Shown piece after piece: positions 48,736-59,679 of a stretch of 64,000 nt of DNA. Each line of letters starts with the position of its first letter. Positions within the stretch are counted from its first letter, which is position 1. This stretch comes from Perognathus longimembris pacificus (Eukaryota; Chordata; Mammalia; Rodentia; Heteromyidae): positions 108,159,885-108,223,884 of the forward strand of contig NC_063163.1 of NCBI RefSeq assembly GCF_023159225.1, given 5' to 3'. The notes beneath the pieces are model-generated. The model was not told the origin of the DNA and did not search any database. It was given only the letters and a program-made list of their open reading frames with translations. The translations under genes were made by a program, and so were the position numbers.

Positions 48736-49140
48736 TTCCCCACTGGTTTTTTGACCAATCAAATCATTGATTGGATTGATTCTTTGGGGCAAATCCTAAA
48801 CTCCCATCTCCCTGTCCAGCAGGTTTAGAGGTCATCAAATCCAGCAGATAATACCAGGCTGCCTTTGCAAAGGTTTAGGCAAAGAATCTCTCCCCACCAG
48901 TAACATGTTAGGAACCATAACAAAGAATCCTGTTGAACACATGAACACTTAGTAAGCCTTATCTTTAGGGGATCCTCTGAGTGTCTCTGAATAGTCCAGC
49001 TTGCAGCTGCCATCTGGATATTGCCCCACTGTTTGTTTTGCTTCAGGGTGATGGATCCAATGCTGTTTTCCTGCAACTTTTCTAAATAAACTCGTTAAGG
49101 ATACATTACATAGGCTTGGAAGGCTGAGGCCCCACTGGTT
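48736..49140 (-). mobile_element. Internal remnant of the truncated provirus
   Basis: On the minus strand this stretch leads into the purine-rich site and the LTR start at 48735. Overlapping frames stay open for up to about 80 codons (49191-48949 and 49076-48825), shifted relative to one another. This fits a decayed 3' internal (possibly envelope-end) region, but I cannot name the family. It does not encode an intact protein. Confidence 0.4.
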
Positions 49141-49364
49141 TCCAAGGATTGTTTTTGCTGGAAGTCCTGAGGTTTGAGCCCAGGGCGTCACTGGAGGCTA
49201 GAAAGGTATTATACTACTTGAGCCATGTTTCCAGCCCTTTTTTTTTTTTTTTCCTTTACTTTTCAGGTAAGGTCTCTCATTTTTTTCCCATGGCCTGTCT
49301 TGAACCACAATCTTCCTATGGCCTCCGGGGATGACCAGTATGACCCATTATGCCCTGCTTTTTT

Positions 49365-49490
49365 GTTGTCTGAGATGAGGGTCTTGCTAATTTATTTTTT
49401 GCCAAGGTTGGCATCAAATGTGGATCCCCCTGGTCTCCACTTCCCTAATAGCTGGGATTACTGGCATGAGCCACAGCACCATCCCCTGAT
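49365..49490 (-). repeat. B1-type SINE monomer
   Basis: GATGAGGGTCTTGCTAATTT to GGCATGAGCCACAGCACC. Confidence 0.7.
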
Positions 49491-49604
49491 TTTGCTTTGT
49501 TTAAGTTCCATCCCTTCCTTGCCTTATTCTCTGTTCTTTTACATGTACTCAAGGTCTTCCTTTTGCTGCCTACTTAAAAACAAACAAACAAGAAAAATAA
49601 CTTT

Positions 49605-49790
49605 GGGCTGGGAATATGGCCAGGGGAGTGCTTGCCTCACATACATGAAACCCTGGGTTCAATTCCTCAGCACCACATACACAGAAAAGGCTAGAAGTGG
49701 TGCTGTGGCTCAAATGGTAGAGTGCTAGGCTTGAGCAAAATGAAGCCAGGAACAGTGGGCAGGCCCTGAGTTCAAGCCCCAGGACTGGCA
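49605..49790 (+). mobile_element. IDL-Geo SINE
   Basis: Full dimer with a short deletion in the head and a GAAA tail; TAACTTT at both ends. Confidence 0.88.
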
Positions 49791-49804
49791 AAAGAAAGAA
49801 AGAA

Positions 49805-49905
49805 AGGTAACTTTAAGCAGGTTATTTAATCTCTCTCAGCTTCATGTTCCTTCTTTAAAACAAAAACTACTACACAGAGTTGTTAGAAGATAAAATCCAA
49901 TATTT
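49805..49905 (+). repeat. MIR SINE fragment
   Basis: AGCAGGTTATTTAATCTCTC, CAGCTTCATGTTCC and CAGAGTTGTTAGAAGATAAA fit the sense MIR core. Confidence 0.55.
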
Positions 49906-50035
49906 TCAAAAACAATTTGAAAAGGGCAATGTGACTATACTAACCAAAATACGAGCTTCCAGATTCAAATATGATTTTCTAATGTATTTAAGCTCCTAGA
50001 CAGGGATGCTGTTGACTGTTAATTTCTTTTTTTAA

Positions 50036-50115
50036 CTTTGAGTGCTGGGGATTGAACCCAGAGCCTCAAGCAGACTAGGCAGGAATTCCACCACTGAGCA
50101 ACAGTCCCAGCCTTT
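50036..50115 (-). repeat. ID-type SINE monomer
   Basis: GTGCTGGGGATTGAACCC and GAGCAACAGTCCCAGCC, a reverse ID without right module. Confidence 0.75.
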
Positions 50116-50974
50116 GAATATGGACACCTGTCTTCCCCTCTCCATATCTCCACCATTCTTAATGGCTGGAACACAGAGTACTCCCCACACAGTAGGCAAT
50201 TCTTGGAGGCTAGCCAACTGATTTGCATTTCTGTGCCTCCCTCTTTGAGAGGCGGGTTAGGGGGTGGGGGTGAAGCAAATCCTTCCTTTGGATGGGGTTG
50301 GTGGGTGGACACCATCTGAGGAAGCAGGAAAAGGGAAACAATGGGGTCTTTCAGCATTGGGGCAGTCATTTGTGGCTTCTCTGTGATTCCCCAACCTGTT
50401 TGCATTGACAAGTACAGAAAGCTTTACAAGAACACAACCCCAGAGATGCTCTTTAGAACTGTCCTTGTAGCATCTTAAATAGGTCAGCAAAAGCTGGAAC
50501 TCTCCAACCCTTTAAAACCAATTAATTTCTCCTCTTTGTTCCTCTGGAGAGTTGCTGAATAGGGCACGTTTAGCAACCATGGCCACAAGCCTGAGTTCCT
50601 CTCAGTTTCTGAGGGGGCGGGAATTCTATTCAGAAATCAAATATTGACTCTCAGCATAAAAGGCTTTGATGTTTGGTTTTCTTCCCCCCCCCCTTTTTTT
50701 TTCATTTTCCAGGATGGAAATAAGAGCCCTTCTTCCTTACCCCCCACAAAATTTGCTCAATACTCTATGCCACCCCCTTTCTCCAGGATCATATATTTCT
50801 CCCCACAAACCCCGCACTTTTTGGAGACACCTATCTCCACAGAACTCTTTTCTCTGAGTGACTCTCCATATTTCCAGAACTCCAGGGCCCCAAATGGCTG
50901 GCCAGGTTGAAGGCCCTGGAGAAGGTAAGAGGTCCCTTTTTAACCCAATCTCCACTTTTTATTTTTCTTTCTTT
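50116..50974. other. Intergenic DNA between CCDC15 and HEPACAM
   Basis: No exon or named repeat. A run of C then T (50684-50702) precedes a pyrimidine-rich stretch. Confidence 0.4.
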
Positions 50975-51206
50975 TTTATTTTTGTCAGACATGGGTCTTG
51001 CACTTAGGGCCTAGCTGGTATCCCTGAGCTCTTTCACTCAAGGCCCTACCACACTGAGCCACAGCTCCACTTCTGGTTTTCTGGTGGTTAGATAGAGACA
51101 AGAGTCTTAGGGACTCCCTTGCCCAGGCTGGCTTTGACCTGTGATCCTCAGATCTCACTCTCCTGAGTAGCTAGGATTAAAGGCCAGAGCCACCAGTGCC
51201 TGGCTC
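50975..51206 (-). repeat. B1-Geo SINE
   Basis: Complete reverse dimer. Confidence 0.85.
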
Positions 51207-52097
51207 CAGCTTCGCTTTCTAGTTGATGTTTCTCAAAAGTGACGGCGAGCCACCTAGGAGAAGTTTACAAAGAAAAATAAAGTCCTTAGGATGGGCCATT
51301 CCTCACTGTCCAGGCCATAAGAAAAGCTCACTTTGTTCTGCAGGCAGCTAGTTAATCTGCCTCTTGTTCGGAGGAGCTGGGCCCTGCCTCCTTGCAACAC
51401 AAAGCCACACACAAATTCCTTGTTTCCCAGGCAAAGTTGAGCAGCTTTACAAACTCTCCAACTGCTGTTTGCCTCCTGAGCCCTTTCTCCATCCGAAAAA
51501 AAAAACCAAAAGACTGAACTTTGGGTAGGGACAACTCCAGCACCATTTCACATATGGCCTAGAAACAAAACCAAAAGTGCCTTAGGTAATAGAGACACAA
51601 GGAGTGAGCAGAGCAGGCCGCCTCACATCCTCAGCTCAGTCAGGGAGTAGGTGCTGGACGGGACTGAGGACTAAGTCTAAGTACACAGGACAGAGATTTC
51701 CTGCACAGGACGTGACTGGGGACAGGCAAAAGTCTTAGCTGTTCTCAGTGATCAACCTCATGTCTGGGATTAACCTGTCATTTGGTGTCCTTCTCTGGGA
51801 AATGAAAAAAGTCGGACAAGGACCTGTCTTGTTGCAGAGTGACTCCACTGCGCTATTACTGTCCTGTCACTCTTGCAAGACCTTCAGGAAGACAGGCTCC
51901 CTGTGAGCAGTCTGACCTCAGGGTCCCCAAGGTGGTGCCAAAAGAGGAAGAACCAGAAACAACTATGCAGAATGCAGGGGCCAAGAGAATCAGGCCAGCT
52001 GAGAAGAGGACAGGGCAGTTGAAAATGAATCTGCTCAAGTGGTCAGAAAAACGAGGTTTGAGAGCCTTACTAAGCAGGTCATCAGTCAGACAGGCAG

Positions 52098-52098
<1 letters not shown>
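51207..52098. other. Intergenic DNA, unique-looking
   Basis: Moderate GC, no named repeat. The open frame at 51839-52252 runs into a GT microsatellite and is not taken as a gene. Confidence 0.4.

Positions 52099-52153
<55 letters not shown>
52099..52153 (+). repeat. (GT)n microsatellite, about 27 units
   Basis: Uninterrupted GT run. Confidence 0.95.
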
Positions 52154-52154
<1 letters not shown>

Positions 52155-52155
<1 letters not shown>

Positions 52156-52380
52156 GTACCTGGAGTTGAACATAGAGCCAGGATGTTCCTCTTTTATTTT
52201 TCTTTCACTCAAGGCTGGTGCTCTACCACTTGAACCATACCTCCACTTCTAGCTTTGTGGTGGTTAACTGGAGATAAGAGTCTCTCAAACTTTTCTCCTC
52301 AGACTGGCTTTGAACCATAATCTTCATAGCTCAGCCTCCTGAATAGCTAAAATTACAGGCATGAGCTACCAGCACTCAGC
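52155..52380 (-). repeat. B1-Geo SINE next to a (GT)n tract
   Basis: Reverse dimer whose tail side abuts the GT microsatellite at 52099-52153. Confidence 0.8.
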
Positions 52381-52561
52381 AAGTAGCCAATTTTATGGAG
52401 CTCAGAGCTAGCCTCTGTGAAAAGACCCAGGGAGTGAAGAATTACAGTCACTACCTAGGAGAACCTCCACAAAGATATCAGTATCTCAAAGAATTGGATG
52501 GACAGGCAGATTAACAAATGTGAACATATATTTGACATTAGAGAGATGTAACATCCTCTTA

Positions 52562-52760
52562 GACTGGGAATGGTGAGGCATGGCTGTAACCCCAGCAAGG
52601 CAGATGGCAGAGGCAGCAGGATTGAGGTCCAAAGTTGACATGCGCAAAATCAGTGAGAGACCCTAATAAGTTAACAAAAAGACTAGGGTCACAGTCCACA
52701 TGTTAGAGTGCTTGCCTAGGAACTGTGAAACCCTGAGTTCAATTCCCAGCACCCGGAGGG
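52562..52760 (+). repeat. B1-type SINE joined to an ID-like monomer
   Basis: B1 with GGTGAGGCATGGCTGTAACC, then TTAGAGTGCTTGCCTAGGAA and GAGTTCAATTCCCAGCACC. Confidence 0.65.
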
Positions 52761-53344
52761 TAGAGATGGAGAAGCCCTGTTTATTAGGCGAGAAAGACAT
52801 GTAAACTGGCCATTTTAAGCTTCTCCAGGTCTGCTCCTCTCAAAACCAGGATTGCAAATCTGCATGTTATACATTCAAATATAGGAAGGAAAGATAGTGC
52901 CCTTATGTCTTTGCAGTTGCTGCTGTGACCTTCCTGTAAGTCTCTGACCTTCAGGGTAAGCACAACTTAGTGTAACCACATTAACTTTTCTTCAGGTAAC
53001 TCAGGCCATGCTTGGGCAGCTAAACAGCTGTGCAAAGCAGGGTTTCCCATTTCCTCCCCTTGCGCCAGCTCCACTGTCAGAATGGGTGGGGCAAAGTATA
53101 GGTGGCTAGCCAAGGGGACCTGGTTGCAACAAGGGTAGAGAATGAAGTAGATTTAGGTAATATTCTCAGAACCCTAGGGTGCTCCCAAGCCTAATGAGCT
53201 ACATGCTAACTCCCAATACAGCACTGCTACCACCACAGCCATCAATCCCTTCAGGATGGAGAGGGGTCAAAGTCCCTATATGCTCTGGCCTTTTTGCTCT
53301 ACCCTCTGCTTTCTCCCTGTACTTTATTATATTTTATTTTTTTG

Positions 53345-53573
53345 GTGGGGGTGGGCAGGTCAGTCTTGGGGCTTGAACTCAGGGCCTGGGCACCGCCCCT
53401 GAGCTTTTTTGCTCAAGGCTAATGTTCTACCATGTTGAGCCACAGCACCACTACCGGTTTTCCAGATAACTTTCACAGATTTTCCTGCCCTGGCTGGCTT
53501 CATAACTCGATCCTCAGATCTCAGCCTCCTGAGTGGCTAGGATTACAGGTGTGAGCCACCAGCACCTGGCTTC
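53345..53573 (-). repeat. B1-Geo SINE
   Basis: Complete reverse dimer. Confidence 0.85.
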
Positions 53574-54162
53574 TGCCTGTTCTTTACCTTCGCGGCACCT
53601 TTAAATGTCCCAAGGGCTTGTAGGCACTTTGCCACACTTGCAAATTCTGTGCAGTTAGAGTGGTCTCAGTCTCATCACACAGGTAGGGAAAAGGGAGTGC
53701 GAAGGATTTAGATGCCTCTTAGGTCTCCCTCGCTCACATTTTATTTTCCACAGTTCTTCATGCTAAAAAGAAAAAAAAAAAGAAGCAGATTTCAGGCTTT
53801 CTATTTCCTGAACTTCATATGCTCCTCATCCAAAAAGCCTCAAGTCCACGCTATCACAGGCAAAATGGCCTATTTATACCATAGAAAAACTCGGTGATTT
53901 GGTCCACCAGCTGCTGCAGAGATATGTCAAAGAGATAGGTAAAAAGAAATTAGACTATCCTTTTTTTCTTTGCAAAGACCGGCTTGTAAGCCTTTCATCT
54001 TGCTACTAACTCTACCATGTGAGTTTCTAAATGTCAAAAGCTGAATGCTGAATTTGTCTTCTCTTTTGCATACCTGCTGGAATGAGTCTTTCAGAAAAAA
54101 AAAAGTGCTTTGCATTATCTAGGGAAATGTCATAGATGCAGAACTACAAAAGGAGAAAAAGG

Positions 54163-54215
54163 GCTGGGGTCATGGTTCAAGAGGCAGAGTGCTTACCCAG
54201 TACCTCCCCCCTTTT
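54163..54215 (+). repeat. ID-type SINE fragment
   Basis: GGGCTGGGGTCATGGTTCAA head and GCAGAGTGCTTACCCAGTAC; the B box is missing. Confidence 0.55.
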
Positions 54216-54559
54216 TAAAAAGGGAGGGAAAGTGGGCTTTTGAATGTTTTTTGGAGTTCCTCTATGAAGCTCAACACCAATCCTTCCCAGCTCTTCTCCT
54301 ATATTCCCTCTATACTCTGAGATGAGCCATACAATGAAGCTTCAGTTCTAAAATAGCCTAGGGGGGCTTGGGCCAGTATGGGGGGGGTGGAAGGAAGAGG
54401 TTACGCAATCATTGGTGTATTTCTAGGCAACTAAGATCAGGGTTAGTTAGAGGCAACTGAGGAGAGTTGTCAACTCACTAACATATAACTGTCCCTGTAG
54501 GAATGAAAAGCAAAAGAAGAAAAGGTACTTTTAATAAAATGGTTTAAATGTCATTTCTG

Positions 54560-54700
54560 TTGATTTGTTTGTTTGCTTGTTTGCTTGTTTATGGAGATGG
54601 GGGTGTCCCTAGGTACAGGCCAGCCTTGAACTCCAGATTGTCCCTACACCTGGGCTTTGTGAGTGTTGGGCTCACAGGCATATACCACCACACCCAGCCT
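54560..54700 (-). repeat. B1-type SINE monomer
   Basis: Tail of TTTG repeats, CAGGCCAGCCTTGAACTCC, end CACCACACCCAGCC. Confidence 0.75.
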
Positions 54701-54754
54701 TAAATGTCATCTTGCTAACCAAAAGGCATTCTCATGTGCCAAATGTGCATAAAT

Positions 54755-54855
54755 CCTTCCCACAATTCTTCCAAAGAGGCTATTGTTCTCCCCATCTTAC
54801 AGAGGTGAAATCAGAGGCGAGGAGACAGTTAGCGAGCCATGCCAGTACAACAGGG
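54755..54855 (-). repeat. MIR SINE fragment
   Basis: CCCCATCTTACAGAGGTGAA and GGAGACAGTTAGCGAGCC in antisense MIR order. Confidence 0.45.
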
Positions 54856-55530
54856 TTTCTAAGAACGCCTACTGGCAGCCACTGTAAGATGTGGCCACAA
54901 GCTACATCAGGGTAGAGCTTGATGTACAGCCAGCCTTGAGACGGAATGCCACGACCAGGCTGCTATGCCGGGATCCTGGCTGGTGGGGCATTACCTTAAT
55001 CTCTGCTCCGACATGTTCTAGAATCGTGACTGAAAACAGGGGAGTGAACTAAGCATGGACCCAGCATCTATGTGATTCTGTGACAGGAGAATGCCAACCA
55101 GCATGAGGAAAGGTATGAAAATAACAGAACTTGAGCTATTTTCCACTCTTCTTCCCTTGAGGTTAAAGCAGGGGTTTCCCCATTTCTTTAGGAATTCTGT
55201 GCATTCCCTCATTTCCCAGCTTTTCAAAAGCTCCCTTCTCCCTCTCCCTTTCCAGAACTTATTGGAGTCCTCTCCTGGCATGGACCGTCCTTCTCAGGAA
55301 CAAGGAGTATGAGGTGGAGACAGTGGGTTGGGACACAAGGTCTCCTTCAGAGTGTTCCCGCCCTGTGCCTTCACTGAGCCCAGATTTTGCTCTGGGAGTG
55401 AGTCTCTCAGCTCAGACCAGAGACGAACCCCACCCCCCACCCCACCCCACTCCCTGGCCCACCAGCAGCCCCTCACCATGGAACCTACGTTGGAGATGAT
55501 CTCTTAAGCAGAATCTCATCCCAACTGGGG
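54856..55530. promoter_or_regulatory. HEPACAM: Likely HEPACAM promoter / 5' UTR region
   Basis: Repeat-free, moderately GC-rich DNA directly upstream of HEPACAM exon 1; C-rich CCCCACCCC elements at about 55429-55448. The transcription start cannot be fixed from sequence alone. Confidence 0.4.
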
Positions 55531-55553
55531 ATGCAGAGCTTGGAAACTAGAAA

Positions 55554-55736
55554 ATGCCAGGTCTGAGTGAGGGGAAAGCACAAGTCCAGCAATACACAGA
55601 GCTCTGTGTATTCAGAGGGAAGTTGGCAGAGTTGTGTTCGGGCAGAGAAACTCCGAGTGGTACAAAGGGACGTGCCCAGAGTGGAGAAATCATGCTAATT
55701 GTCTGCAGCAGAGCTGGAGAACGCCACCCAAAATGA
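55554..55736 (+). promoter_or_regulatory. HEPACAM: Upstream ORF in the HEPACAM 5' UTR overlapping the main start as ATGA
   Basis: A 60-codon ORF starts at ATG 55554 and its TGA (55734-55736) shares bases with the HEPACAM ATG. A second in-frame ATG at 55692 would give a 14-codon version. A further short uORF starts at 55531 in another frame. Whether they are translated depends on where transcription begins, which the sequence does not settle; no TATA box is obvious at 55.3-55.6 kb. Confidence 0.5.
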
Positions 55737-55817
55737 AGAGAGAAAGGGGAGCCCTGTCCAGAGCCTCCAGGGCCCTGCACCTCACTCCTTTGGTCTACCT
55801 GCTTCTGATCCAGCCAG
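55733..55817 (+). CDS. HEPACAM: HEPACAM exon 1, coding part (signal peptide region), partial gene
   Basis: HEPACAM (hepatocyte/glial cell adhesion molecule, GlialCAM) is a type I membrane immunoglobulin-family adhesion protein that binds MLC1 and the ClC-2 channel in astrocytes (literature knowledge). Exon 1 encodes [20 protein letters not shown] then VYLLLIQP: a basic N terminus and the hydrophobic core of the signal peptide, with only a few differences from human as remembered. The donor is GTAGGA at 55818, and the exon ends after one base of codon 29, the phase expected for this gene. The Ig-domain exons are not in the window, so they must lie beyond 64000. Start context is AAAATGA. Confidence 0.94.
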
Positions 55818-56535
55818 GTAGGAGACTCAAAGGGTAAGAAAGGGTCTGGAGAAAGGACTTTCAAGGGAGAGGGAGGGGAAGAATTGAAGGCCTGAAGGCC
55901 TTTGGGGTGGGAGGAGGGGAGAGAGAGCTCAAGGCTGTGGGAAGCAACTCAGTGAATTCAAGCATTGGTGTTGAATGTATCTCTTCATTCCATGAGCTTC
56001 CAGCCCCCCACCACCACCCCCCAGGTCCCGTCCCCCAAAAGGAGCTCCCACGGCATTCAGTACATTAGATGGCAGGCACTATGCCACTTCTTATGGGATG
56101 ACTTGTTGGCGTGGGCCAGTCCAGCATTCTTCAAAGGATTATGAGGGGCTAAGAGGAAGGGGGAGGGAAAATCTTGGTTTTATGCCTCCCTAAACCCCTC
56201 CTCTGGCTTTTCTGAGTGTAAAACAGCATGGGAGATGGAAGAAGCATGGGAGATAACAAGCCTCCTGGTTTAGGATAGTCATACTAACCTAGCCATAATT
56301 CATTCTATGCCTTAGACACCTGCCTCCTGTAGCGCCCCCTAGCGACTTCTTGGAGAAATGATCTTATTTTAAATACTGTAGGTTTTCTGTGTACAAACAC
56401 ACAAGATTACAGAGAGCCTAGGGATGCATGATAGCGTGAAGAGATCATTTGAACAAAACGCATAAAGTACCATGGGTTAGATACTGATAATACATAGAAA
56501 TCAGAAAGGTTGCCTACCCTTGAGGCAGAATGGTA

Positions 56536-56563
56536 TGTGTGTGTGTGGGGGGGGGGGGGGGGA
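56536..56563 (+). repeat. (GT)n followed by a G run
   Basis: GT units pass into about 16 consecutive G residues at 56548-56563. Confidence 0.9.
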
Positions 56564-56607
56564 TCTCAGGTTAGCTTTACTGTAGAATAAATATTTGCAT
56601 TGATTTT

Positions 56608-56700
56608 TTTTTTTGCCAGTCCTGGGGCCTGGGCACTGTCCCTGAGCCTCTTTGTCCTCAAGGCTAGTGCTCTACCACTTGAACCACAGCATCACTTTCA
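56608..56700 (-). repeat. Geo right-module fragment
   Basis: GCCAGTCCTGGGGCCTGGGC to ACCACAGCATCACTTTC, no left monomer. A T run precedes it. Confidence 0.7.
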
Positions 56701-57039
56701 TTTGCATTGAATTTTAAAGGATGAGAAAAAATAGGTAGGAGTGTATATGGGCTCTACTGCTGAGGAAATAGGCAAAAGTCATTAGCTTGAAATAACTTCA
56801 TGTGTTTAGGTAGGACCAGCAGTTCATTGCTGGTGGAGAGGAAAGTATGAATTGAGTTAGGCAAAGTACACTCAGTGTAGTTTGTGTAGTTGAGTGTAAA
56901 CTACATTCAAAAGATGTGGAATATAGTCTATAAACAATGGATGGGATGGGAATCATGATTTTTAATTCAGGAATGGCAGGGTCAGCTGTACCTCTCATTG
57001 GAGGGGAAACTACATGCAAACAAGGTAAGAAAGAAACAT

Positions 57040-57680
57040 TATATTGATTATTTAGGGTTGTACCAAAGTATTATAAACTGGGCAGCCTAAACAAAAACTC
57101 AGTTCTAGAAGCTAGAAATTGGAGAACAAGGTGTTGACAGGGCCATGCTCCCTCTGAAGGAAATAAGGATGGATCTACCCCAGGTCTCTGATATCACATT
57201 GAGTAGTTCCTTGGCTTGGGGCTGCGTAACTCCAGTCTTCAAGTGGTATTTTTGTCCTGTCTGCATGTCCATGTCCAAATTTTGCTCTTTTTTTTTTTTT
57301 TCTGTCTGTCATGGGGCTTGAACTCTGGGTTTGGGCGCTGTCTCTGAGCTTTTCAGCTCAAGGATAGCCCTCTACCACTTGAGCCACAGTGCCCCTTCCA
57401 GTTTTCTGGTGGTTAATTGGAAATAAGAGTCTCACGGACTTTCCTGCCCAGGCTGGCTTTGAACTGTGATCCTCAGATCTCAGCTTCCTGAGTAGCTAGG
57501 ATTACAGGTGTGAGCCACCAGTATCCGGCCAATTTTGCTCAGCTTATTAGGATACATGCTAGAGGAGGTCTCCTTACTTTAGTATGATTTCATCTTAACA
57601 TATTATACCTGGCCCCATTGTCAAATATGGTTGGATTCTCATGATCTGGGAGTTAGAACTTCAACGTTTGATCAACCAAT
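57040..57680 (-). mobile_element. MLT1-type MaLR LTR, interrupted by a B1-Geo SINE
   Basis: Reverse-orientation MLT1 text (TATTATAAACTGGGCAGCCT, CAGGGCCATGCTCCCTCT) is cut at about 57290 by a SINE and resumes at about 57531 to the GGGAGTTAGAACTTCAACG-like end. Confidence 0.65.
57296..57530 (-). repeat. B1-Geo SINE inside an MLT1 LTR
   Basis: Complete reverse dimer. CCAATTTTGCTC repeats on both sides (57277 area and 57528 area) as the target duplication. Confidence 0.88.
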
Positions 57681-57826
57681 AACAACATTAATGCAATTGC
57701 TCAGTAGAGAGATAACATAGGTTTCAATTACAATAAAGACTGAAGAAATGAAGCACATGAAGATAGTATTTTGAAGACAAAGTCAGGATCTCATATAGAA
57801 ACCAGGAGGATCTAGAAATGGATGTA

Positions 57827-57828
<2 letters not shown>

Positions 57829-57889
<61 letters not shown>
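57829..57889 (+). repeat. (GT)n(GA)n compound microsatellite
   Basis: About 16 GT units then about 14 GA units without interruption. Confidence 0.95.
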
Positions 57890-57891
<2 letters not shown>

Positions 57892-57999
57892 GAGGGGCAT
57901 GGTGATTAATATTGTACATGCTTAGGTTGAAATGCTTGTGTGAATATGTCACATAGCCTAAAGCTAGATGACAGAAGGTAAGGATGGGAGAGAGTTTTT

Positions 58000-58204
58000 T
58001 TTTTTTTTTTTGGCCAGTCCTGGGCCTTGGACTCAGGGCCTGAGCACTGTCCCTGGCTTCTTCCCGCTCAAGGCTAGCACTCTGCCACCTGAGCCACAGC
58101 GCCACTTCTGGCCGTTTTCTGCATATGTGGTGCTGGGGAATCGAACCTAGGGCCTCGTGTATCCGAGGCAGGCACTCTTGCCACTAGGCTATATCCCCAG
58201 CCCC
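58000..58204 (-). mobile_element. IDL-Geo SINE, young, with 13-bp target duplication
   Basis: GGAGAGAGTTTTT at 57987-57999 and 58205-58217. Confidence 0.95.
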
Positions 58205-58217
58205 GGAGAGAGTTTTT

Positions 58218-59149
58218 CTTAAGCTGTCAGATGAGTTGAAACAATGAGAAGGGAGAAGAATACTGAGCTGAAAATTGAACATCCAGAAACTCCAAGATTC
58301 ATAGAGGAAGGTAAAGGAAGAAAGATCCAATAAGGAAACTGCAAAGGAACTGTCAGAACTAAGAGTGTACAGCAAAGTCAAAGGAAGGAATTGAGACCTT
58401 CCATGAGTGAACCAATACCATCAAATGGGTCAAAAAGGTGGAGGATGATAAGAACCTAAAACAGCCAACTCTATATGGCAAGTAAAAGTAACTATCCAAT
58501 GAAGATGTTACAAATACCAAGTAAAAATATGATATTATGAAAAAAGTTTACTGATAGTTTCTGTGAGAGGAGTCTCAGTGGAAATTGCAATGATATGAGG
58601 ACATAATGAGATCTGCAGTTACAGAGATGGTGAAAAGGGGAATCAAATATACAAAGTAGAGAAGGCCCCAAATTCTTTCAAATTAACGAATGGTTAAGTT
58701 TTTAAAAAGATACACACACACTTGGGTTGTGGTAACAAACCTCAGGCAAGCCTCAGGCCAAAAACATTTAGTCTTTAATACTCTAGCCCTGATATGAACA
58801 GATAAGGCTTTCTAAAAATCATCAGAGCCTGACTTTCAGAACATTCTAACAAGACTTTTCCAGAGGCTAGAACATTAGCAGACATAAAGATAGCATGCCG
58901 TAAATCTACAGATTCTGATTTTCAGGATTTTACTCTCTGACATCCTATATTATTCCACTAGTCTAGGAAGCCAGGAGGAAAAAGTCCTCTGCCTTCATTC
59001 CACTCCTTCTAGCCCTCAAATCATATCCACATTGTAGATGCTGCTTTTAATGTACAATTGAAAATTACATGCAGGAAAATACAGTTGGCATAAGGATAGT
59101 TTGATGAACCTATAAAAAGTAACCCCAAGTATTAATCCTCCATATTAAG
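58218..59149. other. HEPACAM intron 1, nothing recognised
   Basis: AT-rich, purine-rich left part, no named repeat. Confidence 0.4.
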
Positions 59150-59600
59150 AAATCAAATATTCGGTGCCTCAAAATCACTCCCTTAACATTTCAGTTACTA
59201 CTGCCCTTTCTTGAGGATTAGAGGAGCATCCTAATTGATAATACATATTAATTTTGCTTGTCTTTGAACTTCACAGAAATGGAATTACACGTATGTGTTT
59301 TTGTATCTAGCTTCCTTTGCTGAACACCAAGTTCTCCAGATTTATGTATGTTATTATAATTGTCATTTGGTCTCATTGCTATATGGTATTCCATATAGCA
59401 CAAAATGTTTATCTCTCCCATTTTGATACTTTGGTTGTTTCTAAACCAAACTCCAACTCAGGCTTTATGAAGAGAGCTGTTAAAATATTCTGGCACATGT
59501 CTTTTAGTAAACGTATACAGTACACACGCATTTCTCCTATGAATATATCTTGGAAAAGAATTGCTGATTTATAGGTCCTCAGTATATTTTCCTTTATTAT
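59150..59600 (-). mobile_element. L1 (old) fragment, antisense
   Basis: TGGTATTCCATATAGCACAA, TTATCTCTCCCATTTTGATA and CACATGTCTTTTAGTAAACG are antisense L1M 3'-end landmarks. Confidence 0.6.
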
Positions 59601-59679
59601 GACAAGATATTTTAAACCTGATATCTTTATAGTTCTGAAGATTCGAGGATATGGTGCTGGGATCAGCCGGATGGTGGTA

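Noticed and set aside
48031..48770. Long overlapping frames of 111-205 codons on both strands
   Set aside because: They lie in GC-rich LTR sequence with stop-poor composition, overlap one another on both strands and have no domain.
3463..58150. A recurring predicted peptide of about 60 residues containing HEALGSIPQHHIYRK and SARDSAQALSP-like text, on both strands
   Set aside because: Every copy maps onto an IDL-Geo SINE. The frames stay open only because the SINE is young; there is no promoter or conserved start.
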